DNA of 24,490 nt. Origin: UBA1447 sp964568955. GTDB taxonomy: Bacteria; Bacillota; Clostridia; Oscillospirales; Acutalibacteraceae. Position numbers and translations under genes: made by a program. The notes under the pieces were generated by a model. It was not told the DNA's origin and made no database searches. It was given only the letters and a program-made list of their open reading frames with translations. The first letter of the stretch is position 1; every line of letters begins with the position of its first letter. Positions 1 through 7,207 of the stretch are shown here, in pieces. The stretch spans positions 1-24,490 of the forward strand of contig CAZMSM010000030.1 of NCBI GenBank assembly GCA_964568955.1, read 5' to 3'.

Positions 1-2461
1 TAACGGTCGGTGCTAGCAGAGGCGCTCCATAGGCCATGGGGGTCGGGCCCCAACCTCCTGTACCGCCGTTATCGTTAAAGGTTATGTTGTAATTGTTCGC
101 TGCCCACTGTGCGTACAGTGTATGGTTCGAGGTTGTTGTTACTGATGCCGTACTCTCTACCTTAGTTCCACCTGTTGAGGCTGTATACCAGCCGTCGAAG
201 GTATGACCCGTGCGCGAAGTGGTCGCTAAGGTACCGTAAGTGCTACCGTAGGCAACCTGTATGCTGGTAGGTGAAGCAGTTGAGCCACCGTTTGCATCAA
301 AGGTTACGGCGTAAGTTTTTACCGTCCATACTGCGTACAGTGTCGCACCTTCGGTGCTCATGGTATAGCTGGCACTATTGTTGTACGCCTTCGCGCCGCC
401 CGCGCTTGTCGCCCAACCGTCAAAGTCATAACCCGTCCTGGTGAACGCATTCGCAGTCAGGTTGGCAGACTGCCCGAAAGTGATATTTTGATTAGATATG
501 GTCCCCGAGCCACCGTTTGAGTCGAAGGTCACGGCGTAAGTTTTGGCAGTCCACACTGCGTAAAGTGTGGCACCTTCGGTGTTCATGGTATAGCTGGCGC
601 TATTGTCGTACAATTTCACATCGCCCGCACTTGTCGCCCAACCGTCAAAATCATAACCTGTCCTGGTGAACGAATTCGCAGTTAGGTTGGCAGACTGCCC
701 GAAAGTAATATTTTGGTTAGACATGGTACCCGAGCCACCGTTTGCGTTGAAAGTCACGGCGTAAGTTTTTGCCGTCCACACTGCATAAAGCGCCGCACCT
801 TCGGTGTTCATGGTATAGCTGGCGCTATTGTTGTACACCTTCGCGCCGCCCACGCTTGTCGCCCAACCGTCAAAATTATAACCTGTTCTGGTAAACGCAT
901 TCGCCGTAAGGCTGGCAGACTGTCCAAAATTGATGTTTTGATTAGACATGGTACCCGAGCCGCCGTTCGCGTTAAAGATAAGGGTATATTGGTTGCCGGT
1001 ATAACCAGCGTAAATTGTTGTGTCATAGTATTGATTCCAGTCGCTGTTGGATGCGCCTGTATTGGTGTAATACTTTGTTCCTGTTCCATTGACATCTGCA
1101 AAATAACCATTAAACGTATAACCGTTTTTGGTTGGGGGTGTAATTGAAAGCATTGCACTGCCATAAGTTGCACTTACCAATGTTGTACCGGAAGATGTTG
1201 CTCCCTGGTTATCAAGGGTTACTGCATAGGTTTGAGCCAACGTATTAACTGTTGCCGCTGCCCCGTTACCACTTGCTGTTGTGCCACCGCTTGGTGTTGT
1301 TATTGTAGCCTTAGCCGCTTTGTGAACCGTCCCTGCTGCCCCACCAGCGCCTGCATTGCCGCCGGTGCTACCGGCCGCCCCGACTATATTTCCATTATTG
1401 GTAGGCATCGTGCCACCTGCTGCGCCGCCGGCGCTACCGGTGGTTGAACTTGAGTCCGTACCATTATTGCCAAATTTTCTATTAGCCGCCGGAGTGCCTG
1501 TCCCAATAGTAATTTCTCCATGTTTACCGCCGTAGCCGCCGTTATTATTTGCACCGCCGCCACCGCCGCCGCCCGCACCGAGTTGAAAGCATGAGTTTGT
1601 GTTCCATGCCCCACCGCCGCCGCCACTGGCTCCGCCGCCACCGCCACCGCCGGCCCCACCGCCGCCAATATTAGCCGCATTTCCCCCTGCTCCGCCGCCG
1701 CCGCCGCTACCACCGGCGCCATAACCTTTCCATGAGGTACCTTGGGGATATTCATATGAAGGAGTCCCGCCGGTACCGGAAGTGCCCCGCGTTGTATTGC
1801 TTGTACCGGCAGTGGCCGTTACGGTTATAGCATCGTATACATACAATATACCCATTGCGCCACCGGCGGCACCACCATTACCTGTAGATCCGCCATTTGC
1901 AGAATAAGCCCATATTGTTTGGCTACCACTCGAAGTGCCCCCGGCCCCACCTGTGCCGCCTGCTCCGCCGTTGCCGCCAATACCGGCTCCCGGTCCGCCA
2001 CCGCCGTTTCCGCCCGCACTGCCGCCGCCTGTTTGATAAGCAACGCCGGCACCGCCGTTTGCGGAAGCTGTGGCTGCCGTACCGTTGCCACCTTTAGCAA
2101 CGATTGTGCCTTCACCATATAATTTTAATGTTGAGCCATTGGGTAAATAGATGCCGGCGCCGCCTGCATTGTTACCACCACTACCGTTACCGCCATTAAC
2201 CGTTAATGTGCAGTTTTTAGCAATGTAAATTGAAACAGTCCCACTGATGGCAAAACCATAAGAACCATTGCCCGCATTTGCAGTAATTGTTTTTGAAGAC
2301 GTAACCTTATAATTAGTATTCGTTAATGTTTGGTTGGCAGTTGTTCCCATTTCTGCCCAACTGTTAAAATCTGCTTGTGTGAATGCAGATACGTTTTCTA
2401 CAGTGAACATAAAACTGCAAAATATACTCGTTATCAACATTACTAATACGATTTTTTTCAT
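1..2461 (-). CDS. Secreted glycine-rich protein with InlB-type repeats (partial, C-terminus beyond window)
   Basis: An open frame of 820 codons starts at ATG 2461 and runs off the left edge with no stop. A ribosome binding site (GAGGTG) lies 6 bases before the ATG. Residues 1-26 form a signal peptide (MKKIVLVMLI..., ending VSA). Residues about 27-83 are Ser/Thr/Asn-rich. Residues about 84-400 are extremely Gly/Ala/Asn-rich, with many GGxGG runs. From about 410 onward come Listeria-Bacteroides (InlB B-type) repeats, seen as YAVTF-x-ANGGSG, TGYxFDGWAT and LYAVWT motifs; at least five follow one another, three of them almost identical at DNA level. In other Firmicutes such repeats belong to extracellular adhesin-like proteins. 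Anchoring cannot be judged because the C-terminus is missing. The gene has its own promoter and a leader of about 165 bases. Surface location is well supported; ligand and function are unknown. Confidence 0.85.
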   Translation of the reverse strand, partial: MKKIVLVMLITSIFCSFMFTVENVSAFTQADFNSWAEMGTTANQTLTNTNYKVTSSKTITANAGNGSYGFAISGTVSIYIAKNCTLTVNGGNGSGGNNAGGAGIYLPNGSTLKLYGEGTIVAKGGNGTAATASANGGAGVAYQTGGGSAGGNGGGGPGAGIGGNGGAGGTGGAGGTSSGSQTIWAYSANGGSTGNGGAAGGAMGILYVYDAITVTATAGTSNTTRGTSGTGGTPSYEYPQGTSWKGYGAGGSGGGGGAGGNAANIGGGGAGGGGGGGASGGGGGAWNTNSCFQLGAGGGGGGGANNNGGYGGKHGEITIGTGTPAANRKFGNNGTDSSSTTGSAGGAAGGTMPTNNGNIVGAAGSTGGNAGAGGAAGTVHKAAKATITTPSGGTTASGNGAAATVNTLAQTYAVTLDNQGATSSGTTLVSATYGSAMLSITPPTKNGYTFNGYFADVNGTGTKYYTNTGASNSDWNQYYDTTIYAGYTGNQYTLIFNANGGSGTMSNQNINFGQSASLTANAFTRTGYNFDGWATSVGGAKVYNNSASYTMNTEGAALYAVWTAKTYAVTFNANGGSGTMSNQNITFGQSANLTANSFTRTGYDFDGWATSAGDVKLYDNSASYTMNTEGATLYAVWTAKTYAVTFDSNGGSGTISNQNITFGQSANLTANAFTRTGYDFDGWATSAGGAKAYNNSASYTMSTEGATLYAVWTVKTYAVTFDANGGSTASPTSIQVAYGSTYGTLATTSRTGHTFDGWYTASTGGTKVESTASVTTTSNHTLYAQWAANNYNITFNDNGGTGGWGPTPMAYGAPLLAPTV
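316..990 (-). repeat. Three tandem 225-bp coding repeats
   Basis: Units 316-540, 541-765 and 766-990 align base for base with a period of exactly 225 bp (75 codons); roughly nine bases in ten match by eye. Each encodes one InlB-type repeat. Flanking repeats on both sides are much more diverged, so these three copies look like recent in-frame amplification. The region is a likely site of copy-number variation and assembly error. Confidence 0.9.
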
Positions 2462-2634
2462 CAAAAGCACCTCTTGAATTTTTTAATGTGCACGGCCAAA
2501 ATTTTAGTTAACATAAAAAGAATAAATCAGATATACATATCAATAGTTTCTTAGATAACTCACATTTTAAATTGTTTTTATGTGTTGAGAAGTAGAAAAA
2601 AAATTGTTGAAAACCCTATGTTTTCCGCATGCTA

Positions 2635-2663
2635 AACTTAACATAATCTTGTTGAATTGTCAA
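2635..2663 (-). promoter_or_regulatory. Promoter of the glycine-rich surface protein
   Basis: On the minus strand a consensus -35 TTGACA (2658-2663) is followed after 17 bases by a weak -10 TAAGTT (2635-2640). A run of six A residues lies just upstream of GTTGACA. The same A-run plus GTTGACA occurs at the promoter of the 2035-residue surface protein. The -35 box is inside a small inverted repeat (GTTGA-ATTG-TCAAC on the plus strand). The interval 2462-2634 holds only the AT-rich leader; I see no gene in it. Confidence 0.55.
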
Positions 2664-2681
2664 CTTTTTTCTAATTTGAAA

Positions 2682-2734
2682 GGACGGGGATCTGATAGGA
2701 AAAGACCCTCGTTATCACAAAGCCTCTCCCCGCC
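2682..2734 (-). terminator. Stem-loop after the symporter gene, possible terminator
   Basis: Directly after the symporter stop codon the transcript can pair GGCGGGGA (2727-2734) with TCCCCGTCC (2682-2690), with one bulged base and a long loop. The following bases are only moderately U-rich (TTTC), so this is a weaker terminator candidate than the others in the window. Confidence 0.4.
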
Positions 2735-4336
2735 TTAAAGCTTTTTATCTTTATTTTTTTCGCCTATTTCCATTTGTTCAGTAGCCACTCTTGCCATGGT
2801 TTGTGCATCCCCTTCCGAAGCGTTTTTGGAAATGCTTGCGCGACGCTCCAACAGTTCGGCGTACATTTTTTCACGCTTTTTACCGGATAAATCGTAAAAC
2901 AACATGGGAATAATACCGGGGAAGCCCGTTAATAAAGGGAAAATAGCGTAAGTAGCAAACAGCCAATATTTGGTGCTGTCACTCTGGTTCATCCCTCGGA
3001 TATACGCTGTCTGGTCATATTTCATCCAGCGTTTAAGTTGTAGTTGCAATAAATTTGTATAAATCCCTGCAAGTTTGCTTGCTAATCCTTTCGCAACGGA
3101 GGTCATCGCCTCCGTGCGGTAACCGTTTTTCCATTCGCAGTAATCCATTGATTCGTTGTACATCTCTGTTGGGATGACTTTACGGATGCCGTAAAAAACA
3201 GCAATAATGGTTTCATAAATGGTCAAGGCGACGGCCATCACCATTTTGTCTTTATACAGTCCGTTTTTCTTACCTCCGATTGAGCCGATGAGGAACACCG
3301 GCAACATCAAAACCTGACCGACATAGCCACTTATCAAATATAACGTTTTGGTTTGGAAATGGCGGCGGCTCCACGGAACAATCAAAAACGGCAATGGTCC
3401 GAGGAGTGCACCGGGGATACCGGTAATATAGCTCATAGAGGCGAAGTTCAGAACATCAATCATATAATCCGACCTGCTGCCGCCGATGGAAAAAGAACTC
3501 AAGATTTGAGACAGCGTCATGAGCAGCACGGGTTTATTGTTGAGAATTGATTTAATCCCTTGCATGATGCTTGGTGTTTGGACGGACTGGGCGACTCTCT
3601 CCCTCATAATCGTGTTAAACCACAGCGAAACAAGACCACCGACAACGCTGGTAAATACCCCCATCCCCACAAACAATTTCAAATATAAACCGCTTACAGG
3701 GCCGCTCTTTGGCTTTATAATGTTGTTACCGATTAGGTCTATCGTAATGGTCATAATCTGCTCGGGCAGTTTTTCACCAAACAAGCCGGAAAAGAAATTG
3801 GCGACAGTCAGCAAGCGTGTACGCTCAACCGGGTGCGGCGTTATGGTAGTGATGATGCCGCCTTGCGCGATGCTTAGGAAGGTGCCAATACCTTCACGAA
3901 CGATAGCCAGAATGGAATAGACAATAAACTTATTCATATCCTCCGGCAATGTGCCTTTGAAGAACAGCGGCAAAAGCCAGTAAAGACAGGTGCCGATGGT
4001 CCCGGGGATTGCCAGCAACACAAGATAGGGTTTGAACTTGCCCCATCGTGTTCTGGTTTTATCCACAATCGCAGCAGTGAAGACATCGTTGACGATATCC
4101 CATATACCGTTAAAGACAGACAAAATCTGCTGATATTTAAAGCTGACTTGAAGAATGGTGTTGACGAATCGCCCGGCATAGGCGTTGATATTAAAGCTTT
4201 GAGCCATATCCCAAAGCACATACCCTACAACCTCTTTCGTGCCGATATACCGACGGTTTTGGTAGACATAATCCACCTGTTCCCGCGTGGAATCCTCCCG
4301 CTGTGTAGAAACTTCATCTCCCGGCTTGTTTTCCAA
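2735..4336 (-). CDS. GPH-family (MelB-like) sugar:cation symporter, MFS superfamily
   Basis: A 533-residue polytopic membrane protein. Near residues 75-105 it carries the signature of the glycoside-pentoside-hexuronide:cation symporters: NGIWDIVND followed by VDKTRTRWGKFKPYL, matching the helix and cytoplasmic loop of MelB and relatives. About a dozen hydrophobic segments follow. It is longer than the usual 450-480 residues because of a hydrophilic N-terminus of about 40 residues and a charged C-terminal tail. The first possible start in frame is TTG at 4336, preceded by AAGGG at about 9 bases. It is the last gene of a probable operon with the small membrane protein and the URO-D-fold protein. 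Known role of the family: uptake of glycosides, pentoses or hexuronides with Na+ or H+. The substrate here is unknown; the neighbours suggest a carbohydrate or related small molecule. Confidence 0.88.
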   Translation of the reverse strand: MENKPGDEVSTQREDSTREQVDYVYQNRRYIGTKEVVGYVLWDMAQSFNINAYAGRFVNTILQVSFKYQQILSVFNGIWDIVNDVFTAAIVDKTRTRWGKFKPYLVLLAIPGTIGTCLYWLLPLFFKGTLPEDMNKFIVYSILAIVREGIGTFLSIAQGGIITTITPHPVERTRLLTVANFFSGLFGEKLPEQIMTITIDLIGNNIIKPKSGPVSGLYLKLFVGMGVFTSVVGGLVSLWFNTIMRERVAQSVQTPSIMQGIKSILNNKPVLLMTLSQILSSFSIGGSRSDYMIDVLNFASMSYITGIPGALLGPLPFLIVPWSRRHFQTKTLYLISGYVGQVLMLPVFLIGSIGGKKNGLYKDKMVMAVALTIYETIIAVFYGIRKVIPTEMYNESMDYCEWKNGYRTEAMTSVAKGLASKLAGIYTNLLQLQLKRWMKYDQTAYIRGMNQSDSTKYWLFATYAIFPLLTGFPGIIPMLFYDLSGKKREKMYAELLERRASISKNASEGDAQTMARVATEQMEIGEKNKDKKL

Positions 4337-4389
4337 AACGCCACGCCCTTCACATTTATTTGCAGGTCAAGGCTTTTGCAACAACGCAT

Positions 4390-4419
4390 TTTTTATTTTT
4401 TCAAACCTTAGTTTGTCAA
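4390..4419 (-). promoter_or_regulatory. Possible internal promoter before the symporter gene
   Basis: A consensus TTGACA (4414-4419 on the minus strand) is followed after 18 bases by TAAAAA (4390-4395), within the 108-base gap before the symporter. The -10 match is poor, so this may be fortuitous. Confidence 0.25.
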
Positions 4420-4444
4420 GTCGCGCCCGGAATCGGTTGTCATT

Positions 4445-4738
4445 CTAGCCAACGATATTCCTGAAATTGTCCTTGTAAACGACAGCGATATATATTGCCA
4501 GTCCGGATATGGCTATCCATGTTTCGGTGGCAAAAAGACGCCGTTTTGTCATTAGTTCAGGAGAAATGTCTTTTGCGGCCCCCATAAGAGGTCCTTTTTT
4601 GCCGCCGGGAGGGAGCAGGACAAAGAAAATTTGATAAAAACCATAAAAAATCTCAACAACAAAATTAACAATGATGACAAGGTGGAGAATCAGCCAGCCT
4701 ATTCTTTTCAAGTTGGCTTTTTTTGTCTTCGGGTTCAT
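4445..4738 (-). CDS. Small membrane protein with two transmembrane helices, function unknown
   Basis: A 97-residue protein. ATG 4738 is chosen because GGAAG lies about 8 bases upstream; a TTG two codons earlier (4744) is less well placed. After a basic N-terminus (MNPKTKKANLKR) there is a long hydrophobic helix at about residues 13-43 (IGWLILHLVIIVNFVVEIFY...), a polar loop with PPGGKKGP, then a second helix near residues 75-90 (ISGLAIYIAVVY). I do not recognise a family. It begins about 40 bases after the URO-D-fold gene and precedes the symporter in the same direction. An accessory role to transport, or a small subunit, is possible, but that rests only on context. Confidence 0.75.
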   Translation of the reverse strand: MNPKTKKANLKRIGWLILHLVIIVNFVVEIFYGFYQIFFVLLPPGGKKGPLMGAAKDISPELMTKRRLFATETWIAISGLAIYIAVVYKDNFRNIVG

Positions 4739-4777
4739 AAACAACGCTTCCTTTCAAGTGTTTTTCAATATTATCTG

Positions 4778-5866
4778 TCACCGGCGCGCGTATTGGGCAG
4801 AATAATCGAGGTAAGCCTTAATGCCCTGCGCCGGCACATTCCACGGGATGTGGTTGCCAATGCACATCATATAGCCGCCTGTCATTTTGGCAGTTTCCAC
4901 CATGCTCAGCACCATATTTTTGATAGACAGGTCATCACCGCTGCTCAAAATGCGATTGTCGCCTTCGCCGGCCAGAAAACAATCCTTATGTTTTTTCGCT
5001 ATCTTTTTGTAATCCGTGTAGGGTTCCGAGATAATACCACGGGCTCCGCAGGCAAACACATCATCGGCATAGGCATCCATACAGCCGTCCGCCATAAAAA
5101 TCACTTGCTTACCGGCAGCCTTCAAGATACCCCAAAACTCTTCGTACCGTGGGAATATGTAGCGGTTCATCCAAGCGGGCGAGCAAACCGGCCCGCGGGT
5201 AGTGACAATATCGTCATGACAAACGACAAAGTTGACCGGCAGGCGAGCATAGGCACGAAAGACGCGACGGTTTATTTCCGCAAACTCATCCATAATGCGC
5301 TCAAACCTTTCGTCAAGGCAACACTGCATAAAAAGTTCCCATCCGAAGGTTAACAGCGGCCACATGAACATCGTGTTGTAAAAGCTTACGGTGGCTATTG
5401 AGCCGTCTTCGGCTTTGGTGCGGCTCCTATCCCCTCCACGGGATTCGAAAATCTTTTCCTCACTGCTGAAGTCCCAATTTTCCACCACATGGGGCCACTT
5501 AACAAATTCCGCCGCGTATTTCAGCGGGCTGAAGGCGAACACATCCTCCTCGGTTTTAAAGAACGCTTCGCCATGCTGCCAAGTCCCCGTTTCACTGTCG
5601 CCCCAGCGCACGGTATGCTTCACGCTATCAGAGCTTTCCACATTATTTTCAAAGCGCGGTTTTGCTTTCGGCTTATCTATAGCGGGTATATCAAGCCCCA
5701 ACTGTGGGTAAAGTTCCTTCATTTTTAGCCTGCACAGGCGCGGATGTGCGTAATAATCAATGCCCGTGAGCTGTGTTTCTGCGTCCGGATTAGACCAATG
5801 CTCCCAGTGCGGTATATTTTTTGGTGCCATACCCATAAAAGCCTTGTATTTATCATCGTACTGCAC
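4778..5866 (-). CDS. Uroporphyrinogen-decarboxylase-fold (URO-D/MtaA superfamily) protein
   Basis: About 362 residues. The start is placed at GTG 5866 because GGAGG sits 8 bases upstream; an in-frame TTG at 5881 overlaps that ribosome binding site. The C-terminal half has the URO-D superfamily pattern: a barrel strand with VVCHDDI, a helix SPAWMNRYIFPRYEEFWGIL, a strand FMADG, then GARGIISEP and a final GNHIPWNVP. This resembles the large group of non-heme URO-D relatives, which includes cobamide-dependent methyltransferases. The His-x-Cys zinc motif of MtaA/MtbA is replaced by ADG, and the heme-pathway active-site pattern is absent, so it is neither a confident HemE nor a confident methyl-CoM-type enzyme. 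No corrinoid protein lies nearby. It is the first gene of the probable operon with the small membrane protein and the symporter. Reaction unknown. Confidence 0.82.
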   Translation of the reverse strand: MQYDDKYKAFMGMAPKNIPHWEHWSNPDAETQLTGIDYYAHPRLCRLKMKELYPQLGLDIPAIDKPKAKPRFENNVESSDSVKHTVRWGDSETGTWQHGEAFFKTEEDVFAFSPLKYAAEFVKWPHVVENWDFSSEEKIFESRGGDRSRTKAEDGSIATVSFYNTMFMWPLLTFGWELFMQCCLDERFERIMDEFAEINRRVFRAYARLPVNFVVCHDDIVTTRGPVCSPAWMNRYIFPRYEEFWGILKAAGKQVIFMADGCMDAYADDVFACGARGIISEPYTDYKKIAKKHKDCFLAGEGDNRILSSGDDLSIKNMVLSMVETAKMTGGYMMCIGNHIPWNVPAQGIKAYLDYSAQYARR

Positions 5867-5905
5867 AGAGTTAACCTCCAAAATTGAAGTTTTCTTCTTA
5901 CCGAA

Positions 5906-5934
5906 ATTTTACTCTTTTAGGAACAAACCGTCAA
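5906..5934 (-). promoter_or_regulatory. Promoter of the URO-D/symporter operon
   Basis: On the minus strand -35 TTGACG (5929-5934), a 17-base spacer and -10 TAAAAT (5906-5911) lie about 40 bases before the chosen GTG start. It is divergent from the dehydrogenase promoter, and the two -35 boxes are about 50 bp apart. Confidence 0.65.
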
Positions 5935-5941
5935 GGCTATT

Positions 5942-5957
5942 TTGTGCTGTGGCGCAA
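5942..5957. promoter_or_regulatory. Imperfect dyad between divergent promoters
   Basis: TTGTGC-TGTG-GCGCAA is an inverted repeat with one mismatch, lying between the two -35 boxes. It is sized like an operator half-site pair and could let one regulator act on both promoters. Short dyads are common by chance and no regulator gene is nearby. Confidence 0.25.
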
Positions 5958-5985
5958 ATGATTTGGTAATAAACTCATTATTTTA

Positions 5986-6014
5986 TTGATATTCTCTCGA
6001 ACTTTTGGTATAAT
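5986..6014 (+). promoter_or_regulatory. Promoter of the Gfo/Idh/MocA dehydrogenase
   Basis: -35 TTGATA (5986-5991), exactly 17 bases, then a perfect -10 TATAAT (6009-6014). Transcription would start near 6021, giving a leader of about 30 bases. Confidence 0.8.
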
Positions 6015-6052
6015 CTGTTTGAAATAATAAATACTAAAAAGGGGAAGATGTT

Positions 6053-7102
6053 ATGGCTGAAACAAGAAAAATCGGGTATGCGGTTGTGGGGCTTGGTGTC
6101 GGCCGCTCACACGCAAAGGCAGCACTCAATTCAAAAAACGGCAAATTAATCGCTGTTTGTGACCTGATTCCCGAAAAGCTCGAAAAAGCGAAGAACGATT
6201 ACGGTGATATTCTCACTTATACCGATTTTAATGAAATGCTTAAAAACCCGGATATCGAGATTGTCAGCATATGCCTACCAAGCGGCATGCATGCCGAGTT
6301 TGCTGTGCAGGCGATGGAAGCGGGCAAGAATGTGCTTGTTGAAAAGCCGGTAGATATTACCGTTGAAGCAGCCGAAAAAATCGAAGCGGCGTGCAAAAAG
6401 ACCGGGCTTAAAGTCGGGGTTATTCACCAGAACCGTTTCAACGCATGCATGAAGCCGATGAAGGAAGCGATTGACAGCGGCAGGCTGGGTAAAATCTTCC
6501 TCGGTACGTTTGCGGTCAAGTGGTACCGCACACAGGAGTATTACGACAACGGCGGCTGGCGCGGCACGTGGGACATGGATGGTGGTGGCTCCCTGATGAA
6601 CCAAGCCATCCACACCGTTGACCTCATGCAGTGGCTCATGGGTGATGTGGAAAGCATTACTTCGCATATGGATATTTATAACCATGACATTGAGACAGAG
6701 GATATGACCGCCTCCCTCGTCAAGTTTAAAAACGGTGCTTGCGCTACTTTTGTCAGCACAACTTGTGCATACCCGGGGCTCAATACCGATATTCAGGTTT
6801 ACGGTACAAAGGGGTCGATTGAGGTTGATGGCGATCAGCTCAAAACATGGCGCATTGAAGGCGAAGATGAGGATAAAGGCAAGAGCATGACTGACCTCTA
6901 CGGTGAGGGCAACGGCAGTGCGACCGCTCTTGACCCAACACTGGTGGTCGGCCACGCGACACAGGTGGAAGATATTATTGACGCCGTGCTTTATGACGAC
7001 CGCGACCCGCTGATTGTTCCCTCAGACGCCATGAAGTCCGTTATGATTGCGAATGCTATTTATGAATCAGCGCGCACGGGTAAAACGATTTACTTTGATT
7101 AG
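6053..7102 (+). CDS. Gfo/Idh/MocA-family NAD(P)-dependent oxidoreductase
   Basis: 349 residues, typical length for the family. The N-terminal Rossmann fold shows GLGVGRSHAKA at residues 13-23, followed by AVCDL, where an acidic residue ends the second beta strand. The conserved EKP motif (VLVEKPVDITVEAA, near residue 97) supplies the family lysine. The C-terminal alpha/beta domain has GGWRGTWDMDGGGSLMNQAIHTVDLMQWLMG, with the conserved His of the catalytic region. The start ATG follows AAGGGGAAG. Known family chemistry is reversible oxidation of a hydroxyl on a sugar, inositol or related molecule. The gene is divergent from the URO-D/symporter operon, so it probably acts on the same imported compound, but nothing in the sequence fixes the substrate. 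Confidence 0.9.
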   Translation: MAETRKIGYAVVGLGVGRSHAKAALNSKNGKLIAVCDLIPEKLEKAKNDYGDILTYTDFNEMLKNPDIEIVSICLPSGMHAEFAVQAMEAGKNVLVEKPVDITVEAAEKIEAACKKTGLKVGVIHQNRFNACMKPMKEAIDSGRLGKIFLGTFAVKWYRTQEYYDNGGWRGTWDMDGGGSLMNQAIHTVDLMQWLMGDVESITSHMDIYNHDIETEDMTASLVKFKNGACATFVSTTCAYPGLNTDIQVYGTKGSIEVDGDQLKTWRIEGEDEDKGKSMTDLYGEGNGSATALDPTLVVGHATQVEDIIDAVLYDDRDPLIVPSDAMKSVMIANAIYESARTGKTIYFD

Positions 7103-7118
7103 GGATTGACGGTAGAAA

Positions 7119-7158
7119 TAGCCAACCCGCCATCTGTTAGCAGGTGGCGGGTTGGCTA
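7119..7158. terminator. Strong hairpin between convergent genes
   Basis: An 18-bp stem (7119-7136 with 7141-7158, one T-G pair) closes on a TTAG tetraloop. It starts 16 bases after the dehydrogenase stop and lies before the end of the convergent Ig-like gene. Neither flank has a long U-run (CTTG on one side, TTTC on the other). It is probably a bidirectional terminator or 3'-end processing/stability hairpin. Confidence 0.7.
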
Positions 7159-7207
7159 CTTGCATGAATGGTTGTCCCCTGTGTTTGTACCGGTTCGCTA
7201 GAAAATT

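Noticed and set aside
316..990. CRISPR-like array, because of regular repetition
   Set aside because: The 225-bp units are coding and contiguous, with no short repeat/spacer structure.
1384..2122. Several open frames on both strands in the GC-rich part of the first gene
   Set aside because: They are out-of-frame readings of the glycine-rich coding sequence. They lack ribosome binding sites and lie inside the long frame that has a signal peptide and a good start.
4631..5353. A 240-codon plus-strand open frame opposite the URO-D-fold gene
   Set aside because: It is antisense to two well-supported genes, has no ribosome binding site and no recognisable protein features.
4778..5866. Heme-pathway uroporphyrinogen decarboxylase (HemE)
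   Set aside because: The fold matches, but the N-terminal substrate-binding pattern of HemE is absent and the gene lies with a sugar symporter, not heme genes.
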